NCBI GenBank assembly: GCA_009776715.1
Contig: WRNF01000144.1
Location: 1 to 5,760, forward strand
Source of the DNA: Treponema sp.
GTDB lineage: Bacteria > Spirochaetota > Spirochaetia > Treponematales > Breznakiellaceae
Length of the DNA: 5,760 bases
Direction: 5' to 3'
In this document: positions 5,757-5,760 of the stretch, piece after piece
Layout: every line of letters starts with the position of its first letter
How positions within the stretch are numbered: position 1 is the stretch's first letter
The notes under the pieces: generated by a model
The model's database searches: none
Told to the model about the DNA's origin: nothing
The model's input: only the letters and a program-made list of their open reading frames with translations
Translations under genes and position numbers: made by a program

Positions 5757-5760
5757 CTGA

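Noticed and set aside
1..5760. Composite transposon defined by the inverted repeats
   Set aside because: No transposase or recombinase is encoded between the repeats, no target-site duplication can be tested at the window edges, and a third copy lies inside.

Overview
The window reads as a chromosomal segment from a spirochaete, most plausibly a Treponema-like gut species. The basis is a spirochaete-style lipobox (F-S-S-C) on one product, tight co-directional gene packing with overlapping starts and stops, mixed ATG/TTG starts, and gene edges filled with short interspersed repeats. This assignment is an inference; no rRNA or other taxonomic marker is present.

Layout. Positions 1-364 are non-coding and made almost entirely of repeat material: a composite repeat (1-95), a phased CACGGATT array in the opposite orientation (144-180), an AT-rich imperfect hairpin (175-208) and a diverged copy of the GTTACC-type element (310-349). 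A 9-bp inverted repeat (365-390) then lies just upstream of the first gene's preferred start. Positions 401-5660 hold five genes on the + strand with almost no space between them: a short-chain dehydrogenase/reductase; an ERG4/ERG24/DHCR7-type sterol-reductase-family membrane protein; a probable beta-propeller lipoprotein; a fused NAD(P)HX epimerase/dehydratase (Nnr, YjeF-type); and a single-pass membrane protein of unknown function. Junctions are a 4-nt ATGA overlap, a 12-nt gap, a 4-nt TTGA overlap and a 3-nt gap, so one transcript with translational coupling is likely. Positions 5661-5760 hold the composite repeat again, inverted.

How the genes may work together. The first two look like a redox pair acting on a hydrophobic, possibly sterol-like or isoprenoid substrate: a soluble SDR with an Arg after strand beta-2, suggesting NADP(H), and an integral-membrane NADPH-type C=C reductase. 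The fourth repairs hydrated NAD(P)H, which fits with NADPH-using enzymes but is also a general housekeeping job. The lipoprotein and the last membrane protein have no assignable function.

The most unusual points are the sterol-reductase-family gene paired with an SDR, the altered GNNGGDG motif in the epimerase half, and the composite inverted repeats bracketing the operon, which share a 30-nt identical core and an identical 55-nt internal spacing despite diverged filler sequence. There is no sign of a defence system, CRISPR array, transposase, tRNA or rRNA here.
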